A stretch of 64,000 bases of DNA, taken from contig NZ_QYUQ01000002.1 in the NCBI RefSeq assembly GCF_003590835.1, positions 1,488,001-1,552,000 on the forward strand. The letters run 5' to 3'. Positions 32,304 through 43,428 of the stretch are shown here, one piece after another. This DNA is from Noviherbaspirillum sedimenti (GTDB taxonomy: Bacteria > Pseudomonadota > Gammaproteobacteria > Burkholderiales > Burkholderiaceae_D). The notes below the pieces were generated by a model. It was not told where the DNA came from and searched no databases. It saw only the letters and a program-made list of their open reading frames with translations. Positions within the stretch are counted from its first letter, which is position 1, and every line of letters starts with the position of its first letter. A program made the translations under genes and the position numbers.

Positions 32304-32876
32304 TTAACCGCGTTCCTTGATCAGCGGCCAGGCCTTGCGCAGGTAATACAGCATCGACCAGACGGTCAGGATGGCGGCGACGTTGAGCAGCAGCGTGCCC
32401 CAGTAATACGTGTCGATCGCAGAAAACAGCGTGCCCTTGAACAGCAACATCGGGATCGCAATCATTTGCGCGGCAGTCTTGATCTTGCCGAGCGAACTGA
32501 CCGCCACCGACTTGGAAGCGCCGATCTGCGCCATCCACTCGCGTAGTGCCGAAATGGTGATTTCGCGGCCGATGATAATGAAAGCGACCACCGCATTGAC
32601 TTCGTTGAACTGCACCAGCACCAGCAAGGCGCCGGCCACCATCAGCTTGTCGGCGACCGGGTCAAGGAAGGCGCCGAAGGCCGAGGTCTGGTTCCAGCGC
32701 CGCGCCAGGAAGCCATCGAACCAGTCGGTGACGGCAGCGACGATGAAGATGACGGTGGAAGCCACCGCCTTGTCGAACGGCGACAGCCAGGCGTCAGGGA
32801 GATAAAACACGCCGACCACCAGCGGAATCAGCGCCACGCGCAGCCAGGTCAGCAGGATCGGAAAATTGAAAGGCAT
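32304..32876 (-). CDS. pgsA: CDP-diacylglycerol--glycerol-3-phosphate 3-phosphatidyltransferase
   Basis: Membrane enzyme of 190 residues making phosphatidylglycerophosphate, the committed step to phosphatidylglycerol and cardiolipin. The CDP-alcohol transferase motif is complete: DGFLARRWNQTSAFGAFLD followed by PVADKLM, giving DGxxAR-x8-G-x3-D-x3-D. Several hydrophobic helices (LLTWLRVALIPLVVGVF at the start) anchor it in the inner membrane. The start at 32876 (MPFNFPILLTW) fits the family; the frame stays open upstream only because it overlaps the uvrC end in another frame. It follows uvrC by 34 bp, the order usual in betaproteobacteria. Confidence 0.96.
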   Translation of the reverse strand: MPFNFPILLTWLRVALIPLVVGVFYLPDAWLSPFDKAVASTVIFIVAAVTDWFDGFLARRWNQTSAFGAFLDPVADKLMVAGALLVLVQFNEVNAVVAFIIIGREITISALREWMAQIGASKSVAVSSLGKIKTAAQMIAIPMLLFKGTLFSAIDTYYWGTLLLNVAAILTVWSMLYYLRKAWPLIKERG

Positions 32877-32910
32877 AAGCCGAATTGTAATTGCATTTAC
32901 CCGCTTACGG

Positions 32911-34821
32911 TCAATGCAATTGCCGGTAAATGTCTTCGGCCAGTTGGCGCGAGATGCCCTCGACCGATGCCAGTTCCTCGACACTGGCATCGACCACCCC
33001 GCGCAAGCCGCCGAAACGCGCCAGCAGCTTCTGGCGCCGCTTGGCGCCGATGCCCTCGATTTCTTCCAGGCGCGAGGTCTGGCGCGCCTTGGCACGCTTG
33101 GCACGCATGCCGGTGATGGCAAAGCGGTGCGCCTCGTCGCGGATTTGCGCAATCAGCATCAAGGCCGCCGACTCCTTGCCCAGCGCCTGCGGCGCGCGGC
33201 CATCGGCGAAGATCAGGGTTTCCAGCCCGACCTTGCGCCCTTCTCCCTTGGCCACGCCGACCAGCAGGCCGATGTCGAGCCCGAGTTCCGAAAATACCTG
33301 GCGCGCCATCTCGACCTGGCCCTTGCCGCCGTCGATCAGCACCACGTCGGGCATCACGCCATCGCCGTTGGCGACCTTCTCGTAACGGCGCTGCAGCACC
33401 TGGCGCATGGCGGCGTAATCGTCGCCCGGGGTGATGTCATTGATGTTATAGCGGCGGTATTCGCCATTTTGCATGGCATGGTGATGAAACACCACGCACG
33501 ACGCCTGGGTCGCCTCGCCTTGCGTGTGACTGATGTCGAAGCATTCCACCCGCAGCGTATCGAGGTCTTCGGATTCGATGACGAGCGCCTCGGCCAGCGC
33601 GCGCGTGCGCGCCTGCTGCGAACCCTGCTCGGACAAGAGGCGTGCCAGCGCGAGTTCAGCGCCCTTCTGCGCCATCTCCAGCCACTGGCGGCGCTGCCCC
33701 TGCGGCTGGAACACCAGGTTGATGCGATGCCCGCATTGTTCCATCAGCGCCAGCATCAGCTCCGGCTGGTCGAATTCGGCATTGACGATCAGGGTGCCCG
33801 GAATGAAGGCGTCGATATAATGCTGCGCCAGGAAAGCCTTCAGCACTTCGGCTTCGATGGCTTCCTCGCCGGTCGCCAGCGCGCCCTCGACCTGGGTCGG
33901 GAAATACGCGCGGTCGCCCAGGTGGCGGCCACCGCGCACCATGGCCAGGTTCACGCAGGCGCGCCCGCCCTGCACCACCACGGCGATGATGTCGATGTCG
34001 GCGTCGCCGCCGGTTTCCATGCTCTGCTGGTGCAGCACGCGCGACAAGGCGCTGATCTGGTTGCGTACCAATGCAGCCTGCTCGAACTTCAGTTCGGCAG
34101 CATAAGCCTGCATCTTTTCCTGCAACGCTTCCAGCACCTCGCTCTGGCGGCCGCGCAGGAACTGCGCTGCGTGCTCGACATCGGCGGCATAGGCTTCCTG
34201 GCTGATGAAATTGACACAGGGCGCGCTGCAGCGGTGGATCTGGTGCAGCAGGCACGGCCGCGTGCGGTTGGCGAATACGCTGTCCTCGCAGGTACGCAGC
34301 AGGAAGACCTTCTGCAATATCTGCATCGATTCCTTGACCGCCCAGGCGCTCGGAAAGGGTCCGAAATACTCGCTCTTCTTGTCCACCGCGCCACGGTAGT
34401 AGGCCATCCGCGGATAGGTGTGGCCGGACAGCTTCAGGTAAGGATAGGACTTGTCGTCGCGGAACAGGATGTTGTAGCGCGGCTGCAGGGTCTTGATCAG
34501 GTTATTTTCGAGCAGCAGTGCTTCGGCTTCGCTGCGCGTGACCGTGGTTTCCAGCCGCACGATGCGCTCGACCATCAGCGCGGTGCGCGGGCTGGCGAGG
34601 TTCTTCTGGAAATAGCTGGTGACGCGCTTTTTCAGGTCGCGCGCCTTGCCGACATACAGCAGCTTTTCCTCGACGTCGAAATAACGATACACGCCGGGCA
34701 GGTGCGGCAAGGCGGCGACGTTTTCCAGCAGCGCCGCGCGCTTGTCCGCCAGCGCCGCCGCGACTGCCTGCGCCTCCGCATCGGGTGCGGGGGCTGCGCC
34801 CGGTGCATTCACCTCATCCAT
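32911..34821 (-). CDS. uvrC: Excinuclease ABC subunit C
   Basis: Nucleotide excision repair nuclease of 636 residues that makes both incisions around lesions marked by UvrA-UvrB. The N-terminal GIY-YIG domain is seen as [20 protein letters not shown]; a UVR motif lies near residues 205-240 ([20 protein letters not shown]); the RNase H-like C-terminal nuclease has [10 protein letters not shown] and VLIDGGKGQ; and the tandem helix-hairpin-helix ends the protein ([20 protein letters not shown]). The first 25 or so residues before the nuclease are Ala-rich and variable. Confidence 0.97.
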   Translation of the reverse strand: MDEVNAPGAAPAPDAEAQAVAAALADKRAALLENVAALPHLPGVYRYFDVEEKLLYVGKARDLKKRVTSYFQKNLASPRTALMVERIVRLETTVTRSEAEALLLENNLIKTLQPRYNILFRDDKSYPYLKLSGHTYPRMAYYRGAVDKKSEYFGPFPSAWAVKESMQILQKVFLLRTCEDSVFANRTRPCLLHQIHRCSAPCVNFISQEAYAADVEHAAQFLRGRQSEVLEALQEKMQAYAAELKFEQAALVRNQISALSRVLHQQSMETGGDADIDIIAVVVQGGRACVNLAMVRGGRHLGDRAYFPTQVEGALATGEEAIEAEVLKAFLAQHYIDAFIPGTLIVNAEFDQPELMLALMEQCGHRINLVFQPQGQRRQWLEMAQKGAELALARLLSEQGSQQARTRALAEALVIESEDLDTLRVECFDISHTQGEATQASCVVFHHHAMQNGEYRRYNINDITPGDDYAAMRQVLQRRYEKVANGDGVMPDVVLIDGGKGQVEMARQVFSELGLDIGLLVGVAKGEGRKVGLETLIFADGRAPQALGKESAALMLIAQIRDEAHRFAITGMRAKRAKARQTSRLEEIEGIGAKRRQKLLARFGGLRGVVDASVEELASVEGISRQLAEDIYRQLH

Positions 34822-34880
34822 GACAATCCTGTATTCCGCCCGCGCCAGCCATGCCTGCTCCCTGCCAATTTATCAGACTA

Positions 34881-35912
34881 TCAGACCAGCGACTGCGCCA
34901 GCTTTTTGGCGGCCTGGTAACGGCCGTCGCCCTGCAACGCTTCCCAGTCCGGCGCAGCGGCAGCAGGCACCAGGGCGGCAATGCGCGCCGCCGATTGCGC
35001 CGCTGCCTTGCCGGCTTTCAGCTTCAGCCCGGCCAGCAACTGGTCGGCCTTGTCGGGCGAATTGCAGATCAGGACCATGTCGCAGCCGGCCGCCAGCGCC
35101 GCATGCGCGCCATCGACCACGCTGCCGGCGACACTGGCGCCTTCCATGCTCAAGTCGTCGCTGAAAATCACGCCGTCGAAGCCCATGTCCTTGCGCAGCA
35201 GGCTCAGCCATTTTTTCGAGAAGCCGGCCGGGTGCTTGTCGACTTTCGGATAAATCACGTGCGCCGGCATTACGCCCGCCAGGCTCATGCCAAGCCAGCA
35301 ATAGGGCGCCGCATCCTGCTCGACGATTTCCGCGAAGCTGCGCTCGTCCACCGGCACCGCCACATGCGAATCGGCCTCGGCAAAACCGTGGCCGGGGAAA
35401 TGCTTGCCGCAATTGGCCATGCCGGCCAGCGCCAGGCCGTGGTTCAGGCTCTTGGCCAGCAGCGTTACCACGCGCGGGTCATGATGGAAGGCGCGGTCGC
35501 CGATCACACCAGACTGGCCGTAATCCAGATCGAGCACAGGGGTGAACGACAGGTCGACGCCGCAGGCGCGCAATTCCGCCGCCAGCACGAAGCCCACCGC
35601 AGTGGCAGCCTTGGTCGCCGCCAGCACGTCGCGCTCCCACAGTTCGCCCAGGCGGCGCATTGCCGGCAGTTTGGTGAAGCCATCGGTCTTGAAGCGCTGC
35701 ACCCGGCCGCCTTCGTGGTCTACCGCGATCAGCATGCCCGGACGCTCGGCATGGATGGCCGCGGCCAGCGCGGTCACCTGCTGGCGGTCGGTGTAATTGC
35801 GCGCGAACAGGATCACGCCGCCGGTCAGCGGATGGCGTATGCGGCGGATATCGTCGGCTGTCAGCGTCGTGCCGACCACGTCGAGCATGACAGGACCCAG
35901 ATTCTTTTTCAT
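34881..35912 (-). CDS. nagZ: Beta-N-acetylhexosaminidase
   Basis: Cytoplasmic glycoside hydrolase family 3 enzyme of 343 residues that removes GlcNAc from muropeptides in cell-wall recycling. Family landmarks are [12 protein letters not shown], the catalytic-loop [17 protein letters not shown] with the His of the nucleophile-assisting loop, and [15 protein letters not shown] carrying the Asp nucleophile. The start overlaps the acpS stop by 4 nt, so it is coupled to acpS. Its product fragments are also signals for AmpC beta-lactamase induction in some bacteria; no ampR/ampC is seen here. Confidence 0.96.
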   Translation of the reverse strand: MKKNLGPVMLDVVGTTLTADDIRRIRHPLTGGVILFARNYTDRQQVTALAAAIHAERPGMLIAVDHEGGRVQRFKTDGFTKLPAMRRLGELWERDVLAATKAATAVGFVLAAELRACGVDLSFTPVLDLDYGQSGVIGDRAFHHDPRVVTLLAKSLNHGLALAGMANCGKHFPGHGFAEADSHVAVPVDERSFAEIVEQDAAPYCWLGMSLAGVMPAHVIYPKVDKHPAGFSKKWLSLLRKDMGFDGVIFSDDLSMEGASVAGSVVDGAHAALAAGCDMVLICNSPDKADQLLAGLKLKAGKAAAQSAARIAALVPAAAAPDWEALQGDGRYQAAKKLAQSLV

Positions 35913-36301
35913 TTCTTCTCCACTATAACGAATGCGATTGCATAATCGGCTTCATCGGTAATCGACACCTGCGCGCTCAGCTTATTTTGTTCCATGAATT
36001 CCAGCAAGGCGCCGCTGGTGACGATGACCGGCTTGCCGCTGGGGTCATTCAAGGTTTGCAGCGCGCGCCAGGTCATCGGCATGCGCAAGCCCAGCCCGAT
36101 GGCCTTGGAATACGCTTCCTTGGCAGCAAAGCGCGTGGCCAGGAAACGCAGGCCGCGCACCCCGACCTTGTCTTTCCTGCGCCGGTATTTTTCCAGTTCC
36201 TGCGGCCCCAGCACCTTTTCCGCGAAGCGCTCGCCATGGCGCGCCAGCGCCTCTTCGATGCGCGAGATCTGGATGATGTCGGTGCCGATGCCGTAGATCA
36301 T
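35909..36301 (-). CDS. acpS: Holo-[acyl-carrier-protein] synthase
   Basis: Enzyme of 130 residues transferring 4'-phosphopantetheine from CoA to acyl carrier protein (substrate gene acpP lies at 49.2 kb). [20 protein letters not shown] at the start holds the metal-binding Asp, and [13 protein letters not shown] holds the Glu/Lys pair. It overlaps pdxJ and nagZ by 4 nt each, forming a tight pdxJ-acpS-nagZ operon. Confidence 0.97.
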   Translation of the reverse strand: MIYGIGTDIIQISRIEEALARHGERFAEKVLGPQELEKYRRRKDKVGVRGLRFLATRFAAKEAYSKAIGLGLRMPMTWRALQTLNDPSGKPVIVTSGALLEFMEQNKLSAQVSITDEADYAIAFVIVEKK

Positions 36302-37062
36302 TTCAAGGCACCCAACCGCGCCTGCAGCATGATCGCCTTCATGTCGGCAACGGCCTTGCGCCAGCCGTCGAACACCGCCTGCGCGACGATGGCGTGGCCG
36401 ATATTAAGTTCAGCAATGCCGGCAATGGCGGCAATCGCCTGCACGTTCGTGTAGTGCAGACCGTGGCCGGCGTTGACCCTCAGGCCGCGCGCGATACCCG
36501 CGCGCACGCCGGCCTCGATGCGCTCCAGCTCGGCCTGCTGCACTTGCGCGCTGGCGGCATCGGCGTAGCGGCCGGTATGCAATTCGATCACCGGCGCGCC
36601 GGCTTCCGCCGCCGCCTGGATTTGTCCTTCGTCCGGATCGATGAAAAGACTCACGCGGATGCCGGCAGCTTGCAACTGCGCCACCGCCGCCTTGACTTGC
36701 GCAAAATTGCCGGCGACGTCCAGCCCGCCTTCGGTCGTCACTTCGGCACGGCGTTCCGGCACCAGGCAGACATCCTGCGGCAGAATCTCGCAGGCAAAAT
36801 CCAGCATTTCCGCCGTCACCGCGGATTCGAAGTTCATGCGCGTATGCAGCAGCGGGCGAATTGCGCGCACATCGGCATCCTTGATATGGCGGCGGTCTTC
36901 GCGCAGGTGCAGGGTAATGGCATCCGCTCCGGCCTCCTCGGCCAGCAAGGCAGCCTTTAGCGGGTCAGGATAGACGGTGCCGCGCGCATTGCGCAGCGTT
37001 GCCACATGGTCGATGTTGACGCCCAGTTCGATCGTCGGGCCGGCGGGGTGAAGGTAGCTCAT
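36298..37062 (-). CDS. pdxJ: Pyridoxine 5'-phosphate synthase
   Basis: TIM-barrel enzyme of 254 residues condensing 1-deoxy-xylulose 5-phosphate with 3-amino-2-oxopropyl phosphate to pyridoxine 5'-phosphate (DXP-dependent vitamin B6 route). [20 protein letters not shown], the [14 protein letters not shown] loop and [11 protein letters not shown] near the end are diagnostic. It is 27 bp after recO and overlaps acpS, as in E. coli and other proteobacteria. Confidence 0.97.
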   Translation of the reverse strand: MSYLHPAGPTIELGVNIDHVATLRNARGTVYPDPLKAALLAEEAGADAITLHLREDRRHIKDADVRAIRPLLHTRMNFESAVTAEMLDFACEILPQDVCLVPERRAEVTTEGGLDVAGNFAQVKAAVAQLQAAGIRVSLFIDPDEGQIQAAAEAGAPVIELHTGRYADAASAQVQQAELERIEAGVRAGIARGLRVNAGHGLHYTNVQAIAAIAGIAELNIGHAIVAQAVFDGWRKAVADMKAIMLQARLGALK

Positions 37063-37089
37063 GGGGTTCCGGTATGGTGTCGTTATGGC

Positions 37090-37848
37090 TTAAAGCTGCA
37101 TCAGGTCGATCAGGATTTGCCGCGTATTGAGCTGCCCGCCACCCAGGTGGTGCGACAGCAGATGGCGCATCAGGAATTTGCTCTGGGTTTGCGTAAGCGC
37201 ATCCGAGTAGTCTTCCTTTTCCATGTCGAGCAGGGTCTTGCCGGCCACCAGCGGCCAGGTATCGGCCGGCATGGCCGGGCGCGGGCCGCGCTCCGGATCG
37301 ACCACATAGGTCCGCTCCGGCAGTACTGTCTCGCCGGTGCTGGTGCAGCGGGTGAAGTCGCCGGAAAAGCCGGTATCCTTCAGCAGCGCGCGCTCGAACT
37401 TGCGCAATACGATGGGCGCGGGCTCGCCGTGGGCCAGTTGGTTCAGGGTGGCGACATAGTGCTGGAACAGCGGGGCATGGGGGTCGTCGCGGGCGAGAAA
37501 CTTGAGCAGCAATTCGTTGAGGTAAAAACCGCACAGCAGCGCGCCCTTTTCCAGCGGCAGCAAGCCGCCCACCCATTCGGCCGCCGTCAGGGTGCGCATC
37601 TCGCCCTTGCCGCTCCAGGACAGCGACAGCGGCTGGAAAGTTTGCAGCACGCCGCGCAATGCCGAATGCGGGCGCTTGGCGCCCTTGGCCACCAGCGCAA
37701 TGCGGCCATGGTCGCGCGTCAGCACATCGACGATCAGGCTGGTTTCCTTGTACGGATAGCTGTGCAGCACGAAGCCGGGCTGGTGGGTCACCCGGTGGTC
37801 CTTTTCAACCGGCGCCCGCAGGCGCCTTTCGGCGGCGATCAGCTCCAT
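37090..37848 (-). CDS. recO: DNA repair protein RecO
   Basis: Recombination mediator of 252 residues that, with RecR, loads RecA onto SSB-coated gaps. The N-terminal OB-fold ([40 protein letters not shown]) and the helical region after it match the family; the zinc finger cysteines seen in some relatives are not evident. It lies 21 bp after era, the usual order era-recO-pdxJ. Confidence 0.95.
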   Translation of the reverse strand: MELIAAERRLRAPVEKDHRVTHQPGFVLHSYPYKETSLIVDVLTRDHGRIALVAKGAKRPHSALRGVLQTFQPLSLSWSGKGEMRTLTAAEWVGGLLPLEKGALLCGFYLNELLLKFLARDDPHAPLFQHYVATLNQLAHGEPAPIVLRKFERALLKDTGFSGDFTRCTSTGETVLPERTYVVDPERGPRPAMPADTWPLVAGKTLLDMEKEDYSDALTQTQSKFLMRHLLSHHLGGGQLNTRQILIDLMQL

Positions 37849-37869
37849 CGCAGGGATGTCCGGGATGGC

Positions 37870-38772
37870 TTATTCGTAACCGTAGGCGCGCAAGCCGGCT
37901 TCGTTGTCGGCCCAGCCGGATTTGACCTTGACCCAGACTTCGAGATAGACCGGGCCGCCGAACAGCTTTTCCATGTCGAGGCGCGACTGCGTCGAGATTT
38001 CCTTGAGCCTGGCGCCCTTTTGGCCGATCAGCATGGCCTTGTGGGTGTCGCGCTCGACCAGGATGGCGACAAAGATGCGTCGCAGCTTGCCTTCCTGCTC
38101 GAATTTTTCAATCAGCACCGTGCTGGTGTATGGCAATTCATCGCCCACCAGGCGGAACACCTTTTCGCGCACGATTTCCGCCGCGAGGAATTTCTCGCTG
38201 CGGTCGGTGATATCGTCTTCGCCAAAGATGGGCTGGTTTTCCGGCAGGATCTTGCGGACTTCTTCCTGCAAGCCCTCCAGCTGAAAACCCAGCTTGGCCG
38301 ACACCGGCACCACCGCAACGAAATCACGCTGCGCCGCCACCTGCTGGGCAAAGGGCATCAGCACGGCCTTGTCCTTGACGTGGTCGGCCTTGTTGATCAC
38401 CAGGATGCAGGGCACATTCTTCGGGATCAGCGCCAGCACTTGCTGGTCGGCCGGACCGAAAGTCCCCGCTTCCACAACGAACAGCACCACGTCCGCTGCA
38501 GTCAGGGTATTGGTGACGGTCTTGTTGAGCGTCTTGTTCAGGGCATTGGCATGCCGGGTCTGGAAACCGGGCGTATCGACATACACGAATTGCGCATTCT
38601 CGATGGTCTGGATGCCGGTGATGCGGTGCCGCGTGGTTTGCGCCTTGCGCGACGTGATACTGACCTTGGCGCCGATCAGCTTGTTCATGAGGGTCGATTT
38701 GCCAACGTTCGGGCGGCCGACGATGGCGATGTATCCGCAACGGAAGTCGGCGGATGCGGCAGGAGATGTCAT
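37870..38772 (-). CDS. era: GTPase Era
   Basis: Essential GTPase of 300 residues that binds 16S rRNA and assists 30S maturation. G1 [21 protein letters not shown]2/switch [11 protein letters not shown]3 DTPGF, G4 NKAD, then a C-terminal KH domain ([20 protein letters not shown]). The start overlaps the rnc stop by 4 nt, linking ribosome maturation and rRNA processing. Confidence 0.97.
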   Translation of the reverse strand: MTSPAASADFRCGYIAIVGRPNVGKSTLMNKLIGAKVSITSRKAQTTRHRITGIQTIENAQFVYVDTPGFQTRHANALNKTLNKTVTNTLTAADVVLFVVEAGTFGPADQQVLALIPKNVPCILVINKADHVKDKAVLMPFAQQVAAQRDFVAVVPVSAKLGFQLEGLQEEVRKILPENQPIFGEDDITDRSEKFLAAEIVREKVFRLVGDELPYTSTVLIEKFEQEGKLRRIFVAILVERDTHKAMLIGQKGARLKEISTQSRLDMEKLFGGPVYLEVWVKVKSGWADNEAGLRAYGYE

Positions 38773-39788
38773 TCTTTTTTCGCTTGGGTGGTGCCGGCTG
38801 CGGGCACGGCATCCGGAGCTGGCGTGGCGGAGGCCGATACGGGCTTCGCATCGGGTTGGACCGCTTCTTTATCGGCAGGTTTCGGCGCGGCGGCTTTCGT
38901 TTCCTTCGGCTCTTTCGCTTCCTTCGGCTCTTTCGGCGCGGCCTTGGCCGCCGAGCGGACTTCCGTCCTGGCTTCCGGCACTTTGGCGGTGGCGATGGCT
39001 GCAGGCGCCGGCACTGGATCTTCCGCCGGCGCATCCGGCTGGATGGTGGCGATTCCCGCCAGTTTCAGTTGCGAGGTACGCGGCTTGGCCTTGCGCGCGG
39101 CGGCCGGGGTTTTCGCCAGGGCTGCCTGCACCGCTTCCAGCGCCAGCTTGGCGGCGGCCTGTTCGCCGGCGCGGCGGCTGCCGCCGTTGCCAAAGACCTG
39201 GATCTCCAGTTTCGGCACCAGGCACTCGATTTCAAATTCCTGGTTGTGCGCAGCGCCATGGGTGGCCACCACATTGTATTGCGGCAGCGCGATTTTCTTG
39301 CCCTGCAAAAATTCCTGCAACAGCGTCTTGGCATCCTTGCCCAGGGTCTTGGGATCGACCGTATCGAGAATCGGGATATACAGGGAACGGATGACCAGGC
39401 GCGCCGCCTCGAAACCGGCATCGAGGAAAATCGCGCCGAACAGCGCTTCCAGGGTATCGGCCAGGATCGAGGGACGGCGGAAGCCGCCGGATTTCAGCTC
39501 GCCCTCGCCCAGCCGCAGGAATTGCGACAATTCCAGACGCTGGGCGATTTCATATAATGATTGCTGCTTGACCAGGTTGGCACGCAGCCGCGACAGGTCG
39601 CCTTCATCGATCTTGCTGTAGCGCTCGAACAGAAGCGATGCGACTACGCAATTGAGAATAGAGTCGCCAAGAAATTCCAGACGCTCGTTATGCAAGCTGC
39701 TGTGGCTGCGATGCGTCAAGGCTTGCTGCAGCAAGGCGGCATCCTTGAATGTGTGGCCCAGCCTGGTTTGCAATAACGTCAAATCCAT
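38769..39788 (-). CDS. rnc: Ribonuclease III with long low-complexity C-terminal tail
   Basis: Double-stranded RNA endonuclease for rRNA and mRNA processing. Residues 1-150 are the nuclease domain with the signature [20 protein letters not shown] and the later catalytic Glu region [16 protein letters not shown]; residues about 155-225 are the dsRNA-binding domain ([20 protein letters not shown]). A further 110 residues, rich in Ala, Pro, Lys and Glu with [12 protein letters not shown] repeats, are added; most bacteria have about 225 residues in total. Such tails occur in some betaproteobacteria and their role is unknown. Confidence 0.96.
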   Translation of the reverse strand: MDLTLLQTRLGHTFKDAALLQQALTHRSHSSLHNERLEFLGDSILNCVVASLLFERYSKIDEGDLSRLRANLVKQQSLYEIAQRLELSQFLRLGEGELKSGGFRRPSILADTLEALFGAIFLDAGFEAARLVIRSLYIPILDTVDPKTLGKDAKTLLQEFLQGKKIALPQYNVVATHGAAHNQEFEIECLVPKLEIQVFGNGGSRRAGEQAAAKLALEAVQAALAKTPAAARKAKPRTSQLKLAGIATIQPDAPAEDPVPAPAAIATAKVPEARTEVRSAAKAAPKEPKEAKEPKETKAAAPKPADKEAVQPDAKPVSASATPAPDAVPAAGTTQAKKE

Positions 39789-39831
39789 ATTAATTCATTG
39801 TCTTCCTGCGCTGTCATTCTGCTTGATCTGT

Positions 39832-40227
39832 TTAAGCGCCGCCATCCTTGTTTGGTTTCGCACCTTGCTTGGCGGTACTGCCCTGGTATTCGATCAACAG
39901 GCTGGCCGGACCGAACAAGCCGATTTTCTTATCATAGGCGAAGCTGACTTCCAGGCTATTGCCGGCATTGTAAATTTCCAGATCCTTGCCAGCGATCGAG
40001 GTAATGTAAGCCACATCGGCCTGCTTGTCGAAACTGCTGCGGATTTCTGCGGGGGTCGAGCCTTCGGTCCTGGCCTTGCCGATCGCCTTGTTGACCGCCA
40101 TGTACTCGCTCACGGTCGGCACGACCTTCATGCCCAGCACGGCCAGCACCGCCAGGATCGCCAACACGAAAATCAATCCGACCAGCGAAACGCCTTGCTG
40201 CCTGCGCTTGAATAATTTTGTTTGCAT
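39832..40227 (-). CDS. DUF4845 family membrane protein
   Basis: Protein of 131 residues with one N-terminal transmembrane helix of type IV pilin-like character (RRQQGVSLVGLIFVLAILAV). A small globular domain follows (PTVSEYMAVNKAIGKARTEG). It lies between lepB and rnc, the place this family almost always occupies in beta- and gammaproteobacteria. It may be matured or processed at the membrane near LepB, but the function is not known. Confidence 0.88.
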   Translation of the reverse strand: MQTKLFKRRQQGVSLVGLIFVLAILAVLAVLGMKVVPTVSEYMAVNKAIGKARTEGSTPAEIRSSFDKQADVAYITSIAGKDLEIYNAGNSLEVSFAYDKKIGLFGPASLLIEYQGSTAKQGAKPNKDGGA

Positions 40228-40254
40228 GCTATTCCCCCTTGGTTGATTACTGGA

Positions 40255-41166
40255 TTACTGGAAACTACCAATCCGCTTCAGATTTCCAAAATTCATCCAC
40301 ACGAAAAACGCCTTGCCGACGATATTCTGGTCCGGCACGAAGCCCCAGTAACGACTATCGAGGCTATTGTCGCGATTATCGCCCATCATGAAGTAGCTGC
40401 CCGGCGGCACGGTACAGGCAAAATCGCCGGCATTAAAGCTGCACAATTCATGTCCCGGAAAATTACGTTCATTCGAAGCGAAGGCTGGCGCGCCCTCGTC
40501 GTTCAGAATCCGGTGCGCGACACCATTCAGGTTTTCCGTCAATTGCTGCGAATAACTCAAACGGCCTTCATCCAGGTAATCCGCCAGCTGCGCGTAAGGA
40601 AGCGCTTTACCATTGACAGTTAACCGTTTGTTTTTATACGCTATTTTATCACCCGGCACACCCACCACACGCTTGATGTAATCCAGCGACAGATCTTCCG
40701 GATATTTAAAGACCATCACATCGCCGCGTTTCGGGTCATTGACATCGAGAATCTTTTTATTGATCACCGGCAATCTTATGCCATAAGTGTACTTGTTCAC
40801 CAAAATCAGGTCGCCCACCAGCAAGGTTGGCACCATCGAGCTGGATGGAATCTTGAACGGCTCATACAGGAAGGAGCGCAGCACGAACACCAGGGCGATC
40901 ACCGGGAAAAAGCTGCCGGAATATTCGATCCAGGTCGGCTGGCGCAAAATGCCCGCTTCCAGCGCGGCGCGCCCGCTGGCATCCGGCTTGATGCCGTCGG
41001 CCGCCAGCCTGGCGTTGCGCGCATCGTATTCCGCCAGCGCCACATTCGCGTGCGCGCGGCGTTGCTTTGCCAGGAAAAACACGTCCAGGAACCAGATAAC
41101 GCCGGTCACCACTGTCAGAACGAACAAGATCAGGGCGAAATTGCCCAAAATTGCCTGCAAACTCAT
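40255..41166 (-). CDS. lepB: Signal peptidase I
   Basis: Inner-membrane serine protease of 303 residues that removes Sec and Tat signal peptides. Two N-terminal hydrophobic segments ([20 protein letters not shown] near 12-31 and a second near 85-100) precede the periplasmic catalytic domain. The Ser nucleophile is in [15 protein letters not shown] and the Lys general base in [14 protein letters not shown]; the family box [18 protein letters not shown] is near the end. It overlaps the lepA stop by 4 nt. Confidence 0.97.
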   Translation of the reverse strand: MSLQAILGNFALILFVLTVVTGVIWFLDVFFLAKQRRAHANVALAEYDARNARLAADGIKPDASGRAALEAGILRQPTWIEYSGSFFPVIALVFVLRSFLYEPFKIPSSSMVPTLLVGDLILVNKYTYGIRLPVINKKILDVNDPKRGDVMVFKYPEDLSLDYIKRVVGVPGDKIAYKNKRLTVNGKALPYAQLADYLDEGRLSYSQQLTENLNGVAHRILNDEGAPAFASNERNFPGHELCSFNAGDFACTVPPGSYFMMGDNRDNSLDSRYWGFVPDQNIVGKAFFVWMNFGNLKRIGSFQ

Positions 41167-42956
41167 TTTTCATCCACTTGTAAGATTGCCAGGAACGCTT
41201 CCTGCGGGATCTCGACCGAACCCACCTGCTTCATGCGCTTTTTACCTGCTTTTTGTTTCTCAAGCAACTTGCGCTTGCGGCTGATATCGCCGCCATAACA
41301 TTTTGCCAACACATTCTTGCGCAAGGCCTTGACGTTTTCGCGGGAAATGATGTTGGCGCCGATAGCGGCCTGGATCGCCACGTCGAACATCTGGCGCGGG
41401 ATCAGCTCGCGCATCTTGGCGGCGACTGCGCGGCCGCGATACTGGCTGTTGGAACGGTGCACGATGATCGCCAGCGCATCCACCTTCTCGCTATTGATCA
41501 GCATGTCGACCTTGACCACGTCGGCCGGCCGGTATTCCTTGAACTCGTAATCCATCGAGGCATAGCCGCGCGAGGTCGATTTCAGCTTGTCGAAGAAATC
41601 GAGCACGATCTCGGCCATCGGGATTTCATAGGTCAGCTTGACCTGCTTGCCGTGGTAGCTCATGTCCAGCTGGACGCCGCGCTTTTGCGTGCACAGGGTA
41701 ATCACCGAGCCGACATACTCCTGCGGCATGTACAGGTTGACGGTAACGATCGGCTCGCGGATCTCCTCGATCTTGGACGGTTCCGGCATTTTTGACGGAT
41801 TGTCCACCATCAGGATGGTGCCATCGCGCAGCACCACTTCATAAATCACGGTGGGCGCGGTGGTGATCAAGTCCATGTCGAACTCGCGCTCCAGCCGCTC
41901 CTGCACGATTTCCATGTGCAGCAAGCCCAGGAAGCCGCAGCGGAAGCCGAAACCGAGCGCCTGCGAGACTTCCGGCTCGTACTGCAGCGCGGCGTCGTTC
42001 AACTTCAGCTTTTCCAGCGAATCGCGCAAGGCATCATACTGGTTGGCCTCGACCGGAAACAGGCCGGCAAACACCTGCGGCTGGACTTCCTTGAAGCCCG
42101 GCAGCGGCTCGGCTGCCGGCCTTGCAGCCAGGGTGACCGTATCGCCCACCTTGGCCGCCTTCAATTCCTTGATGCCGGCAATGATGAAACCCACTTGCCC
42201 GGCGCTGAGCGACTCGCGCACAACCGACTTGGGCGTGAAGACCCCCACGCTTTCCACCAGGTGCTGGGAATCGGATGCCATCAGCAGGATTTTGTCCTTG
42301 GGACGCAAGGTACCATTGATGATACGCACCAGCATGACCACGCCAACGTAATTGTCAAACCAGGAATCGACGATCAGCGCCTGCAACGGGGCCGCAGGAT
42401 CGCCCTTCGGCGGCGGCACCTTGGCAATCAGCGACTCCAGCACATCCTGCACGCCCAGGCCCGTCTTGGCGGAGCAATGCACCGCGTCGCCGGCTTCGAT
42501 GCCGATGACTTCCTCGATTTCAGCGATGGCACTGTCCGGGTCGGCGGATGGCAAATCGATCTTGTTCAAGACCGGCACCACTTCCACGCCCAGCTCGATG
42601 GCGGTATAGCAATTGGCCACCGTTTGCGCTTCCACCCCCTGCGAGGCATCCACGACCAGCAAGGCGCCTTCGCAAGCCGACAGCGAACGGCTGACTTCGT
42701 AGCTGAAGTCGACGTGTCCCGGCGTATCGATTAGGTTCAGGTTATAGACCTGACCATCACGCGCCTTGTAGCTCAGGGCTGCGGTCTGCGCCTTGATGGT
42801 GATGCCGCGCTCGCGCTCAAGATCCATCGAATCGAGCACTTGCGCCTCCATCTCGCGGTCGGACAAACCGCCGCAAAGTTGGATGATGCGGTCAGCCAGG
42901 GTAGACTTGCCATGATCGATGTGGGCGATGATGGAGAAATTACGGATATTTTTCAT
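41163..42956 (-). CDS. lepA: Elongation factor 4 (LepA)
   Basis: Ribosome-associated GTPase of 597 residues that acts during translation initiation/30S maturation and, in vitro, back-translocation. The GTPase motifs are [17 protein letters not shown] and NKIDLP; the LepA-specific C-terminal domain is seen near [20 protein letters not shown]. The start [14 protein letters not shown] is the conserved family start. A terminator-like hairpin with its U-run ends exactly at the start codon, and no Shine-Dalgarno is visible (see findings). Confidence 0.97.
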   Translation of the reverse strand: MKNIRNFSIIAHIDHGKSTLADRIIQLCGGLSDREMEAQVLDSMDLERERGITIKAQTAALSYKARDGQVYNLNLIDTPGHVDFSYEVSRSLSACEGALLVVDASQGVEAQTVANCYTAIELGVEVVPVLNKIDLPSADPDSAIAEIEEVIGIEAGDAVHCSAKTGLGVQDVLESLIAKVPPPKGDPAAPLQALIVDSWFDNYVGVVMLVRIINGTLRPKDKILLMASDSQHLVESVGVFTPKSVVRESLSAGQVGFIIAGIKELKAAKVGDTVTLAARPAAEPLPGFKEVQPQVFAGLFPVEANQYDALRDSLEKLKLNDAALQYEPEVSQALGFGFRCGFLGLLHMEIVQERLEREFDMDLITTAPTVIYEVVLRDGTILMVDNPSKMPEPSKIEEIREPIVTVNLYMPQEYVGSVITLCTQKRGVQLDMSYHGKQVKLTYEIPMAEIVLDFFDKLKSTSRGYASMDYEFKEYRPADVVKVDMLINSEKVDALAIIVHRSNSQYRGRAVAAKMRELIPRQMFDVAIQAAIGANIISRENVKALRKNVLAKCYGGDISRKRKLLEKQKAGKKRMKQVGSVEIPQEAFLAILQVDEK

Positions 42957-43003
42957 AAAAAATAAAAAGCGCTCAAAGCAGGGGAACTTCCCTGGGCGAG
43001 CGC
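42957..43003 (-). terminator. Terminator-like hairpin directly before lepA
   Basis: Minus strand: outer arm GAGCGC/GCGCTC (42998-43003 with 42969-42974) with an inner CAGGG/CCCTG stem (42979-42983 with 42990-42994), then UUUUUAUUUUUU running to the lepA ATG at 42956. It has the form of an intrinsic terminator for the upstream glutaredoxin-like gene. Confidence 0.75.
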
Positions 43004-43077
43004 CTTATGAGATTTCCTGGAACGGAATATGATGCCATTTTACCGGATTTCAGAGTGAAAATCCGGAAATACTGGGT

Positions 43078-43344
43078 TCAGTCCACGGGGTCGGCCGCAG
43101 CCAGGAAAGCCCGGACCCCGTCGCGGTCGAGGAAATAGTGGCACAGGCGGACTTCCTCCCCCGCGCACCGACCCACCAGCACCGGCACCAGCTCGTCATA
43201 AAGTGCGACCAGCGCCGGGTCGGCATCCACATCCTCGATGCGGATCGTGAAGGAAAATTCGGCCTGCAAGGCTTGCAGCGCAGCCAGCATGTCATCGCAT
43301 AAATGACAGTAGGTGCGCGAATAAAGGATGAATTCGACCGGCAT
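43078..43344 (-). CDS. Glutaredoxin-like protein (DUF836)
   Basis: Small thioredoxin-fold protein of 88 residues, start at 43344 (MPVEFILYSRTYCHLCDDML). The CxxC redox pair is CHLC. An in-frame start at 43416 would add 24 unusual residues and is less likely. The DUF836 family lies between mucD and lepA in many betaproteobacteria. It probably reduces thiols in the cytoplasm; the natural substrate is unknown. The hairpin behind it ends its message. Confidence 0.88.
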   Translation of the reverse strand: MPVEFILYSRTYCHLCDDMLAALQALQAEFSFTIRIEDVDADPALVALYDELVPVLVGRCAGEEVRLCHYFLDRDGVRAFLAAADPVD

Positions 43345-43428
43345 TCCAGACCTGACAGGCGTCCTGCAATACAAAGAAAAAGGCTGCATGCCGGGCGGCC
43401 TGCAGCCTCGCATCAAAAGCGCACCGGC

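Noticed and set aside
32866..34920. 684-codon open frame antisense to uvrC
   Set aside because: It covers uvrC in the opposite direction, has a composition set by the GC-rich third positions of uvrC, and has no family resemblance. uvrC itself is complete and typical.
37006..39621. 871-codon open frame antisense to recO-era-rnc
   Set aside because: It runs across three well-formed genes and is explained by high GC and their codon bias.
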